Source of the DNA: Coriobacteriia bacterium | Lineage (GTDB): Bacteria; Actinomycetota; Coriobacteriia; Coriobacteriales; Eggerthellaceae | Length of the DNA stretch: 64,000 nt | Reading direction: 5' to 3' | Assembly: GCA_030523425.1 (NCBI GenBank) | Contig: JAUNIP010000002.1 | Coordinates: forward strand, 1-64,000 | The notes under the pieces: model-generated | Databases searched by the model: none | The model's input: the letters and a program-made list of their open reading frames with translations, nothing else | Told to the model about the DNA's origin: nothing | Translations under genes and position numbers: made by a program | In this document: one piece after another, positions 8,254 through 16,941 of the stretch | Numbering within the stretch: the first letter of the stretch is position 1 | How the letters are laid out: each line of letters starts with the position of its first letter

Positions 8254-9225
8254 TTAGCATTCGTAGGTTATGGCGCCTAGGTTCGACGCGTCGCAGGGGA
8301 AGGCGCTGGTGAATGCCTTCTTGACCTTCGGGCGCGCCAGCAAATCCTTCAGCTGCCGCAGTGCGTCTTTGGTTTCGGGCGCCTTGCGCACCACCAGGCT
8401 GCTGACCACGGTTTGCAGTGGCACGAACTGAACGCCCGCCACAGCGGCTGCGTCGGCTTCGGTTGCCACGCACACGTCCGCAATGCCTTGCGAAACGCGC
8501 AGGGCGGCCTCATAAGGCGAAATGGCTTCAAAGTCGTAACCTTCAACGGTGCGCGCAATGCCTTCAAGCGCAAGGGCCTTTCCATCAAGCAGAATGCGCT
8601 CCGCAGTGCCTTTCGCCTGATTCACCAAGCGAACGTTGTGACGAAACAGCTTGCTCCAGCTTATCAGCTGCTTGGGGTTGCCTGTTTTCACGACGAAGCC
8701 CACTCGTTGCGTGACCAGGTTGAACACAACCACTGGCTGCCCTGGCGCCATGCGTTGCACGAAGGGCACGTTGCAGGTGTTGGTGCGATGGTCGTACAGG
8801 GTTACCACCGCGGCATCTGCGGTGCCTGCGTACAAGTTGCCCAGCGCTGCGTAGTCGCAAACAGGCTTCTGCACAGCGAGCAAGCCCTGCTGGTGCAAGG
8901 CGCTCACAAGGGCGCTGCACGCCGTGCCCACACCGGCAACACGCAGAGGTGTTCCCGCAGGGGAAAAGGCATCCAGCGCGGCGGCAAGGTCGGCTTCGGT
9001 GCCCGCAGCGCCTTCGGACGGCACCTCTGTCGCCGAAGCCTCCGCATCTTTCCCGCTACACGCACGAAAGTATTCTTCCACGTCTGCAAGGGTGAACAGC
9101 AGCTTGCGCCCCATGCGATACGACTTCAATTCGCCGCGTTTCGCCAGGTCGTACACTGCATTGCGGCCGATGCCCAAAACGGCAGCAACGTCTTCAGCTT
9201 TCAGAGTGTTTTCGTAACGTGCCAT
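8254..9225 (-). CDS. Transcriptional regulator: excisionase-type HTH with PBP-like ligand domain
   Basis: The 323-residue product starts at ATG 9225 with AAAGGGAGG upstream. Residues 5-55 (LKAEDVAAVLGIGRNAVYDLAKRGELKSYRMGRKLLF region) are a MerR/excisionase-type winged helix. Residues 95-320 form a periplasmic-binding-protein-like domain of the cytoplasmic PBP_like type: VGTACSALV, KTGNPKQLISWSKLF and NQAKGTAERILLD match the usual VNRxxGSGTRxLLD signature loosely. Such proteins sense a small ligand, often an oxyanion such as molybdate or tungstate, and regulate transporter or oxidoreductase genes. Here no transporter adjoins it, so the target is unclear. The usual GSGTR is KGTAE, which may alter ligand choice. 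Confidence 0.85.
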   Translation of the reverse strand: MARYENTLKAEDVAAVLGIGRNAVYDLAKRGELKSYRMGRKLLFTLADVEEYFRACSGKDAEASATEVPSEGAAGTEADLAAALDAFSPAGTPLRVAGVGTACSALVSALHQQGLLAVQKPVCDYAALGNLYAGTADAAVVTLYDHRTNTCNVPFVQRMAPGQPVVVFNLVTQRVGFVVKTGNPKQLISWSKLFRHNVRLVNQAKGTAERILLDGKALALEGIARTVEGYDFEAISPYEAALRVSQGIADVCVATEADAAAVAGVQFVPLQTVVSSLVVRKAPETKDALRQLKDLLARPKVKKAFTSAFPCDASNLGAITYEC

Positions 9226-9387
9226 AACAGCCTCCCTTTCACCTGAAATACTAGCGCAAGGCAAGGTGAAAAGGGATGAAAGGGGACGAACCAGAATAAG
9301 AACACAAGGAACAAATCCAACGTTCGCACGTTGGTTCGCATCTAGGAAGCGCCGCTTTAGCCGAAGCGCCCCGCCGGATTGCTCGAC

Positions 9388-9428
9388 TGTTCGCTATGCG
9401 CGCCCTGGCAGGGGGCGCATAGCGAACA
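9388..9428 (-). terminator. Long hairpin after the 1570-residue surface protein gene
   Basis: TGTTCGCTATGCGC (9388-9401) and its reverse complement (9415-9428) form a 14-bp stem, extended inward by a CCC/GGG stretch. It begins 2 bp after the stop of the minus-strand gene. No T-run follows, so it may act as an mRNA 3' stabiliser or a factor-assisted terminator. Confidence 0.5.
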
Positions 9429-9430
9429 AG

Positions 9431-12400
9431 CTACTCCTCTGTGCGTCCTTCGTTTTCGGCGCGACGCTTTTCGTAGGCAGCAACGCCGGCGGCAGTGGCC
9501 CCAGCCAAGGCGGCTAAGGCGGCGGCTTTCATGGACATCCGCAGGTCATCCCCAGTCTTTACGCCGCTTGACGAATTTGTCCCGCCGGAGTTGGTGTTGG
9601 TGCCGGCTGAGCTGCTGGAGTAGTTGGCGGTGGTCACCTCTTGGCTGCCTATCACACTGTCAATCACAGACGTAATGGTGAAGCGGTGTTTGCCGGGGTC
9701 AATGATGGCGCGATTTCCCGTTTCAACCTCAGACATAAGGCGGGCCGAAGCTTCGCTGCTCGCAGTCGCGAAATCGGCGTTGCGGGTTGCGGGGCTCACG
9801 TAGCTGGCGGGCGTGATTACCGGGATGGTGCCTTCTGCCACGCTGGTCAGCTCGCGGAAGGCTGCTGTGCGTTCAACCGTGGGGTCGTCCATGTGGTCTT
9901 CGCAGGCCTCTACACGCACGCCAAACTGGGTGTCGCCTTCAAAACCGGACGGCACGGTGAAGCCAAACTTGTAGGTGCGGCATTTGCCCGGCCACAGGAT
10001 GCCTGCGGTGTCGCGCGCGTCTTCGTTGACGGTGGTTTCGGCAAAGCCATTTTCGTCGGTGATAAGCCTGCCTTCCTCGTCGAAGGAAGCCTGTACGTTA
10101 TCGCAGCTAAATTGCACGTAGGGGCTCAAGTCATCGTAAGTTCTTTCCTCTATCAGATGTTCGTTGGCATCGTAGGCGCCCATTTTCAGCAACGTGATGG
10201 GGGCATTGCCCACGTTGGTAACGTCGATGGTGTACCAGCAGGTGTCGCCAGGTGCCGCAAAGGGCGAAACAGGATTGACGTTTGAGCAGGTGGCAGCCAT
10301 AATCTTCGGCACCGCCACCTGGTACAGGTCAGCTTTGTTCTCATCAATGTTGGTAATGTAGGCAAAGGTGAAGTCAGTGCGCGTGTCGTTGGTTGCCACA
10401 ACGTCAATGTTGTCCGGCACGTGCGAAAGCTGCGCGATGGGGTAGAAGTCGTAGTAGGTCTGCAGTTCGTCCACCCAGCGCGCCTCAAGCAGCTGGTACA
10501 GCTGCACTGGCGAACCATCGTAGTCTGCTTCGCTTTTGTAGGCGGCCGAAGGGCTGTTGTAGGGGCCTTCGGCGGCGTGCAGATTGGTGCTTTGGTCTTT
10601 CAGCAGCTCCTTGGCATGGTCGGTCAAGCCCGGGCCTTCGCCCTCCATCACGCGCACGGTGTACAGGCGCCGCCCGTTGAAAGAGCTGAAGTACCTGATC
10701 TTGTCGGTTTTTCCGGTGTCCTCCACGCTGGAAAGCTGCAGGCTTTCTTTGTCGAAGAGCACCATGCGCAAAGGCTTGGTGTCGGAAGTCTGCGTGGTGT
10801 CGGCGTAACTGAACAGGCCCTGCTGGTCGAGCGACGTCAGCTTCACCACATCGGGAACGCCTGAAAGCAGTATTTCGCTGTGCGTCTGCACGTCAGGCTT
10901 CCACTTGGTGACAGAACCGGACGTGTCGGCCACCATGCTGAAGGTCTGCGAAACAACGAAGCTTAGAGCATTCATGTCGGGGCTCTTCGGGCGCGACCAA
11001 CTGAGCACGGCAACAGACTGGTTGCGGTTGTTTTCGGTGTTGGGAACTTTCATGTTGCGGTCGGGGCAGGCAACTTCGAAGGTGCCCGTGGCCACGGCAT
11101 CGGCGTTCAAATGATACGCGCTGGTGGACAGGATGGGTGTGGGCGGGGCAATGCAGTGGTCGCCCATGCTGCCGCCCTCTGTTGCCGCCATTTCGTCGAA
11201 CACCGTTACGGCGAGGCTGGTATTGCTCCTGTCGCCATTGTCGTTGTATTCGCACATGTAGCTGTACAGCAGGCAGCGCAGGTTTTCTGACCCGTCACCG
11301 GCGTCGAAGTACTGCATCATGATGCGCGGATGGAACAGGCCCTTGCCGGCAATGTTGCTGGAATGGGTTGATCCGGTGGCGATGGGCGCTAACGTGTCTG
11401 GATCCCAGCGCACTATGGAAACGTATTCGCGCTTTTCGTATTCGGCGGGATGCTCGTCGGCTTCGCCCATGGGGCGTGTGGCGCTGGTGATGGCAAGCAG
11501 CAAGGTGCCGTTGTTCACTTCCACGTCGAAGTCCACATCAAAGCTGTTCACGCGGTCGCTTTCGAACACTTCGCCTTCCACGGTGAAGTCGAGCACGTTC
11601 GGGTTGCCCCAGGTCATTTCTTGGTGGTTCCATTCGCTTATGACAAGGCGGGTACGCTGCACGGTTTGGGGGTTGTCGTCGGTTACCAGCTGCGCGCTGC
11701 CGCGCGGTACGGTCAGAACTTCGGGCGAAGGAATAACGCGCTTGTTGCCTTCGTAGGAATGCACACCCAGCTTGCCATCGAAGCTTAGCTTTTCGGCGCG
11801 ATGCACCAAGTTGCCCTCGCTGTCTGCATCGGCTGTATGGCGCCAGAAGGCCTGGCTGGCAAAGCTTTCGACGGTGCCGGGCACTTCGACGTCTACTACG
11901 GCCAAGCGCACCAAAAAACAGCGGTCGTTGGCGAAGCTGCTAGATGTGTCTGCGGTGTCGGTATGCACAATGCGCATGCGCGGGTTGCTGTAGCAGCCTT
12001 CCCACAGCAGCTCTTCCACCGAAGGCACCAGGCCATTGATGGGGTTGTAGTCGGGGTCGGCATCTTCGCCCTCGATTTCGCACCGGGCATAGGGGTTGCG
12101 CACGCCCGCAATGGAAACATCGCCTGTCTTTCGGGGGTTTATGCCAACAAACACGGGCGTGTGCGCGCCAGAGCCCGTATGGACCCAAGTGCCTGTGAAC
12201 TCGGCGCAGCCTGCCAAGTTAGAGTCAGACACAGGGGTCATATCGTCTAGGGCCAGGCCGTTCAGATTTTCGCCCTTTGCACCGCCAAGCAAGCTGTCGT
12301 CGTCGGGGTCATTGGAATAGAAATGAATGTCGTCGAGCTTGGCCACCGTGACGGTCTTCTTGAAGAACAAAAACTGCGCGATAATCTGCACGCCGCAGCC

Positions 12401-14143
12401 CATTTTGATGTCGATGCCAGGATAAAACTCAAAGTCTTGCGGGTTGCCGAAGGTGAATTCGCTTTGAATGTAGCCGTACCCGCGGATGGCCGCGGAAACC
12501 ACGCCCGCCACGCCGGCGCCCAGGGTCAGGCCCACCTCAAATCGAAGCACCACCACGGCATAGGGCCAATGATCCAATCCGCCGGGTTGGTGGTCGCCCC
12601 ACACCACGTTTTCGAAGGCGTTTTCGAACGCGATGCCGAAGGCCAGCTTAAGTCTGATGAAGAAGCTGATGTCGAAGGTCCAGAAGAAGGGCAGGCCGTC
12701 AATTACAATCTCTTGGGTGAAGGCCAGAGAAGTGCTGAAGTTTGCGCCAAGCGCCAAGTCGGCTTCGGTGTACAAGGTCCCGGTTTCGGCGCCTATTTTC
12801 GTAGTGCCATACCCCAACAGGCTTAAGGAAAACGCCAAGTTGTAATACGTCGACAAGTGGCTGTAGCCGCCGTATTGCTCGTTGGGGAAATCCTCCATGT
12901 TGTAGGCTTCTTCGTAATTCTGGATGTTTTGCTTGCACTGGTTTTTGTAGGAATCCCAGCCTTTTACGCCCCACTTGCCGAAGAAGTGGGAGACGCGCTT
13001 TTTCCCCTCCAGCAAATCTTTGCCGTCGCGCTCTTTCATGAAGTTCACCTGCAAGAGGTCTGCGCTGACGCCGAAATTGCCCTTGGCATCGAAGAAAATC
13101 TGGAAGGGGATCATGGGGAAGCACAGATACATGCTGTCGTCTTCGCGATTCATCCATGGGGGCATAATGGCGTATTTGTCTTCGGTGTCAGAGTTGGGCT
13201 GTTCGCCAACAGAGGTCATGATGTTGTTCTGCTGGCCGTCTTCAGAAATCAGCAAGGCATCCACGCATTCAAGCGGCGAGGTGAATTCGTACAGGGTGCC
13301 GCCATTCACGCTGAACTGCAGGCCTATGGTGTCGCCCACGTTCAACTTGGCCAGCCAGGTGTCGGCAAACTGCACGGTTGCAAGGTAGGGGTCGGTGCTG
13401 GCGGCGCTGGCAGACGCGGAGTTAACCACCGCGCCGTTGACCAGCAGGTTTACTGCTGCTGTTGCACCAGCCTGCCGCGTGGCCACCTGCGCTTCGAACA
13501 CTTGGTTTTCTGTATTGCCGGCCCAGATGGGAGCCTCGTTGCCTTGGGTGTATTGGATATCGGCGTCGTCAAGGGTGAAGGCGCGCAGATAGGGTAGGCC
13601 ATCGGTAGAGGGCTGGGTGGGTACATTGATGACGTTGGGCCTGGTGCCGTCTTCGTTGGTGGGCGTGCCGCCTTCTATCCAGCAGCCGCCCATATAGAAC
13701 TGGCGCCAACCGTCTTTTTCTGCAGCCACCGTGCCCCAGAAGTTATAGTACGAAGCCGTGTCGTCGTCCTTTTCGAAGGACAGGCTTTTGACGTTCACAG
13801 GGGCAAAGCCGTCTTTGTCGGTGGTGACGGTCAGGCTGGTGTCGGTATAGTAGGAATAGACGGTCACCTGCACGCCTTCCAAGGGCACCGGGCTTGCGCC
13901 AGACACATCGTAGGCCATGATGGGCACTTCGTACTTGCTTAGCATATAGATAACGAAATGCACTTCGTTGCTTTCGTCTGCCCAGGCTTCCAGCTTGCCA
14001 TTGAACAGGCTGCCTTTGAAGGTGAGTGCTCCTACTACTGCTGTTGCCGAAAGGAACACGCGCCGGCTTATGGGCCTGCCCAAGGCCTTTTCGTGCGGAT
14101 TGCTTGGGCCAGGGGTGCTGCTGGTATGCGAAGTGGTAGTCAT
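9431..14143 (-). CDS. Giant Tat-exported, wall-anchored surface protein
   Basis: This encodes 1570 residues. The N-terminus has a twin-arginine signal (S-R-R-V-F-L at 26-31, hydrophobic core 32-48, likely cleavage after A-W-A at 53-55). The body is mostly beta-rich and acidic with Asp, Gly, Thr and Asn. Residues 70-150 resemble an Ig-like carboxypeptidase-regulatory strand domain (VTVYSYYTDTSLTVTTDKDG). Around 1330-1450 there is a CARDB-like region (CWYTIDVTNVGNAPITLLKMG). The C-terminus is a Ser/Asn/Gly linker, then VKTGDD, a membrane segment and KRR, resembling a sortase-sorting tail with KTGD in place of LPxTG. It starts 12 bp after the upstream gene. Function unknown; adhesion or substrate capture is inference. 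Confidence 0.85.
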   Translation of the reverse strand: MTTTSHTSSTPGPSNPHEKALGRPISRRVFLSATAVVGALTFKGSLFNGKLEAWADESNEVHFVIYMLSKYEVPIMAYDVSGASPVPLEGVQVTVYSYYTDTSLTVTTDKDGFAPVNVKSLSFEKDDDTASYYNFWGTVAAEKDGWRQFYMGGCWIEGGTPTNEDGTRPNVINVPTQPSTDGLPYLRAFTLDDADIQYTQGNEAPIWAGNTENQVFEAQVATRQAGATAAVNLLVNGAVVNSASASAASTDPYLATVQFADTWLAKLNVGDTIGLQFSVNGGTLYEFTSPLECVDALLISEDGQQNNIMTSVGEQPNSDTEDKYAIMPPWMNREDDSMYLCFPMIPFQIFFDAKGNFGVSADLLQVNFMKERDGKDLLEGKKRVSHFFGKWGVKGWDSYKNQCKQNIQNYEEAYNMEDFPNEQYGGYSHLSTYYNLAFSLSLLGYGTTKIGAETGTLYTEADLALGANFSTSLAFTQEIVIDGLPFFWTFDISFFIRLKLAFGIAFENAFENVVWGDHQPGGLDHWPYAVVVLRFEVGLTLGAGVAGVVSAAIRGYGYIQSEFTFGNPQDFEFYPGIDIKMGCGVQIIAQFLFFKKTVTVAKLDDIHFYSNDPDDDSLLGGAKGENLNGLALDDMTPVSDSNLAGCAEFTGTWVHTGSGAHTPVFVGINPRKTGDVSIAGVRNPYARCEIEGEDADPDYNPINGLVPSVEELLWEGCYSNPRMRIVHTDTADTSSSFANDRCFLVRLAVVDVEVPGTVESFASQAFWRHTADADSEGNLVHRAEKLSFDGKLGVHSYEGNKRVIPSPEVLTVPRGSAQLVTDDNPQTVQRTRLVISEWNHQEMTWGNPNVLDFTVEGEVFESDRVNSFDVDFDVEVNNGTLLLAITSATRPMGEADEHPAEYEKREYVSIVRWDPDTLAPIATGSTHSSNIAGKGLFHPRIMMQYFDAGDGSENLRCLLYSYMCEYNDNGDRSNTSLAVTVFDEMAATEGGSMGDHCIAPPTPILSTSAYHLNADAVATGTFEVACPDRNMKVPNTENNRNQSVAVLSWSRPKSPDMNALSFVVSQTFSMVADTSGSVTKWKPDVQTHSEILLSGVPDVVKLTSLDQQGLFSYADTTQTSDTKPLRMVLFDKESLQLSSVEDTGKTDKIRYFSSFNGRRLYTVRVMEGEGPGLTDHAKELLKDQSTNLHAAEGPYNSPSAAYKSEADYDGSPVQLYQLLEARWVDELQTYYDFYPIAQLSHVPDNIDVVATNDTRTDFTFAYITNIDENKADLYQVAVPKIMAATCSNVNPVSPFAAPGDTCWYTIDVTNVGNAPITLLKMGAYDANEHLIEERTYDDLSPYVQFSCDNVQASFDEEGRLITDENGFAETTVNEDARDTAGILWPGKCRTYKFGFTVPSGFEGDTQFGVRVEACEDHMDDPTVERTAAFRELTSVAEGTIPVITPASYVSPATRNADFATASSEASARLMSEVETGNRAIIDPGKHRFTITSVIDSVIGSQEVTTANYSSSSAGTNTNSGGTNSSSGVKTGDDLRMSMKAAALAALAGATAAGVAAYEKRRAENEGRTEE

Positions 14144-14155
14144 GGCGTTAGCTTT

Positions 14156-16675
14156 CTAGTCGGTGATTGCCAAGGCGGCCGGATTGCTTTCGGGAGTGGA
14201 TTGTTCGTCTGAGGGCGGTTCTTGTGCCGTGTTGGGGGTTTGGTTTGTGTCCGCAAGGTCGGGATTGGGGGAGGCGTCAGGGTCGGGCGTGTTTGCTACG
14301 CAAGGCTCTTCGGGCGTGGCGCCGTCAAGTTCTTCTTTGGCAGTGTCAGCCTCGTAAAGATCTTCGCTTTTGTCGTCGCTTTCGCAGCCGTCTGGCTGCG
14401 GTATCTCGTCTTCGTAGGCGTCTATTTCGCTGCTTGCGCTGCTGGTGCTGGCGGCCTTTTCCCAGATGGCATACATCTTCACCGTGTCACCAGGGTTGCC
14501 CAAGTTTGTAACTTCGCGGCCCGGGGCATACACCGTGCCTATGGCGTTGCCTGAAGCATCAATGTGCGCAGCCCAGCCGCTCAGCTGGTAGCCGTCAGGG
14601 GCAATAATCTGGCAGGCGCCTATGCTGAAGTTGTCCCAAAGCGGCGTGGCAACATTGCAGGCGTAACCGGGGTCGTCGTAGTAGTCGGCGCCAAGCAGCG
14701 TGCCGGTTTCGGTGTCCACGAAGGTGCCGCCGTTGGCGCAGTACTCAATGGTGTAGGTGTTGATGCCGTTTGAATCCCATTGGGCAAAGAAGGCCTGGGT
14801 GCCCCATCCCTGCCACATACCCGCGTGGCTGGCATCGGCCCCTTGGCACAGGCCCGCGTCGTAAAGGGCGCCATAGTCTATTTCGCCGGTCGTGGCGTCG
14901 TAGACTTTAACGGTGTCTTCTCCGACTTTAAGGGCATAGCCTGTGAAGGTGTAGCCTTCCCTTTGGGGGAACAGGCTGGAATCCGAAAGAATTTCCGCCA
15001 CGGCGCTTGTCTTCGTGGAGCCCACGATGGTGTAGAAGCTTACTTCGGTGGTGCCGTCGGCGGTTTGGCCTTGGTTGTATTCGATGCGGTTTTGCGTGTA
15101 CCAGGCGCCATTGTTGTAGGCATTGGCAAACTGGGATTCTTCTCGGTACCAGGTGGGCCCGCTTACGTTGCCGCTTGTGCCCCATGCATAGGCAACCACG
15201 ATGCTTGTGTTCAACGCGCAGAAACGCTCTGACGAAACCGTGGTGGTGGGGGCCTCTTGCTGGCTGGCATTCGTGCCGCCTTCGCCGCCGTCCCATTGGC
15301 CTACCGAAGACCTTTCCCCTTTGCCTGTTTCTCCGCCTGCGCTGCGCCCGGCGTCTATGCCTACGGCCAAACCGCCTGCGCCGCCAGAGGCCATGGGCGC
15401 CTGTTCGTCGTCGCTGAAGAGGCGGTGGCGTTTCCACACAATCCCTCCGCCTCCGCCGCCGGCCCCGCCGCCGCCGCCAGGGCCGCCGCAGCCAAAGCCG
15501 GGTGCCGCGGAACCGCCGGCCCCGCCGCCGCCGCCAGAGTTGAAGTTATGGCCGGCATAACTGCTCACATCTTTCACGCCCGCTTCGCCACCTGCGCCGC
15601 CAAGGCCCTTGTTTCCGCCGTACAGGTGGATAGACACGGCGCCAGCAACATACAGATATCCGCAGGTCGCACCGCTTGTGCCAGTAGCGCCCGAATTGCC
15701 AGCGTAACCATCGCTTTGATATTTGTCTTCGTAGGCCCGCGGAGCCCCGACGTTGGCCCCGCCGCTGCCGCCGCCACCGCCTTGTCCGCCGTCGGTGCCA
15801 ATGCCCGCGCCGGCACCGCCGCCGCCGCCGCCGCCGTCCCCGCCTTGTCCGCCGAAATAGTTGCCATTGCGGTCGACTTCATTGTGGAACCCATTTTTTC
15901 CTGCTGCGCCGTCGCTTCCCTTCCCGGCCGAGCCGCCGTAGCAATTTACGGTGCCTTCACCGGTGAAGCACAGACTTTTCCCGTCTGGCAGCAAAATGGC
16001 CGCAAGCCCGCCGTTACTCCATTCGCCATCGGCGCCGTAAACGGTAAGCGTCACGCCGCGTTCCACGTAGATGACGTTGTTGTTGGCGGTAAACCCGTTG
16101 GTGCCGGTGGTACGGCCGTCAATGACCAGGTCTTTAGACACCTTGAAGCGTACGCCTTCGGCTAAGGTCTTGCCCAAGACCTCTTCGGTCAGTTCGTAGT
16201 ATCCGGGCAGGTCTTCGCGCGTGGCGTTTTCGTGCGGGAAGTATTCGATTATGCGCTTTTCGGGGTCATCGGAGGGGTTGTCTGAGGGCTTGTCTGCAGG
16301 ATCCGTGTTGGCCTGGGGCGCTTCGCTGTTAGAACCTGAGCCGCCGTTTGAAGCAGAAGAGCTGCTAGAGCTTGTTGTGTAGCTTGCAGGCTTGCTGTTA
16401 GATGAGGCAGCTGTGTTTGACGTTGGGGAGTTTGTGTTCGATGTCGCGTTAGAGGCTGATGAGTTTGACGTGTTGGAGGTGTTGTTTGGGGCTTCGTTGG
16501 AGGTGACGTTGGCGGCGTCTTGGGAAGATTGCGAGGCTTGATCGTGGGGGACAAGCGCAAAGCAGACGATGCCAGCAATGGCGGCTAACAGCACAACGAC
16601 GATAATGGCTGTCAAGGCCTTACGCTGGGTGGACCCTGAAGTATTGCAACGCTTGGTGGTAGAGCCTTGTTTCAC
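14156..16675 (-). CDS. Large exported Gly-rich protein with InlB-type repeats
   Basis: The 839-residue product starts at GTG 16675, fixed by GAGGAGGC. Residues 19-45 are a signal-anchor, followed by a 90-residue Ser/Asn/Thr/Gly-rich linker. Residues 160-240 are strand-rich (LVIDGRTTGTNGF, IYVERGVTLTVYG) like a beta-helix edge. Residues 245-440 are extremely Gly-rich, in blocks of GGGGG separated by structured strands. Two InlB B-repeat-type modules follow (EGYTFTGYAL...AFFAQW and IEYCANGGTF...GYQLSGWAA...VKMYAIWEKA). The end is an acidic Pro/Asp/Glu tail with no sorting motif. The stop is 12 bp from the giant Tat protein, so the two are probably co-expressed surface partners. Confidence 0.85.
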   Translation of the reverse strand: MKQGSTTKRCNTSGSTQRKALTAIIVVVLLAAIAGIVCFALVPHDQASQSSQDAANVTSNEAPNNTSNTSNSSASNATSNTNSPTSNTAASSNSKPASYTTSSSSSSASNGGSGSNSEAPQANTDPADKPSDNPSDDPEKRIIEYFPHENATREDLPGYYELTEEVLGKTLAEGVRFKVSKDLVIDGRTTGTNGFTANNNVIYVERGVTLTVYGADGEWSNGGLAAILLPDGKSLCFTGEGTVNCYGGSAGKGSDGAAGKNGFHNEVDRNGNYFGGQGGDGGGGGGGAGAGIGTDGGQGGGGGSGGANVGAPRAYEDKYQSDGYAGNSGATGTSGATCGYLYVAGAVSIHLYGGNKGLGGAGGEAGVKDVSSYAGHNFNSGGGGGAGGSAAPGFGCGGPGGGGGAGGGGGGIVWKRHRLFSDDEQAPMASGGAGGLAVGIDAGRSAGGETGKGERSSVGQWDGGEGGTNASQQEAPTTTVSSERFCALNTSIVVAYAWGTSGNVSGPTWYREESQFANAYNNGAWYTQNRIEYNQGQTADGTTEVSFYTIVGSTKTSAVAEILSDSSLFPQREGYTFTGYALKVGEDTVKVYDATTGEIDYGALYDAGLCQGADASHAGMWQGWGTQAFFAQWDSNGINTYTIEYCANGGTFVDTETGTLLGADYYDDPGYACNVATPLWDNFSIGACQIIAPDGYQLSGWAAHIDASGNAIGTVYAPGREVTNLGNPGDTVKMYAIWEKAASTSSASSEIDAYEDEIPQPDGCESDDKSEDLYEADTAKEELDGATPEEPCVANTPDPDASPNPDLADTNQTPNTAQEPPSDEQSTPESNPAALAITD

Positions 16676-16846
16676 GAGAGCCTCCTCGCAAAGTGCTTAT
16701 TACTCCATTGTAGTCATGTTTGAAAGTCGTGGGGGGCAAATGATTCATTTCACGCGGTAGTCACAATTCCTTCGATGCTGTTTGCGCTATCGTCACCTCT
16801 TGCGCCCTGGGTGGGTGGCACGCATCGTGTCTAAGGGCTTCTGAAC

Positions 16847-16878
16847 GAAAAAAGCGTCCCGGGAAGCCCGGGACGCTT
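16847..16878 (-). terminator. Intrinsic terminator of cstA
   Basis: A perfect 12-bp stem (AAGCGTCCCGGG at 16852-16863 and its complement at 16867-16878, AAG loop) is followed on the minus strand by TTTTTT. It lies 63 bp after the cstA stop. Confidence 0.9.
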
Positions 16879-16941
16879 GCAGCAGGTTGGTTCGCCCTAA
16901 GGTGAAGCGCGGCGGACCAACCACGTGGGAAAAGGCAAACC

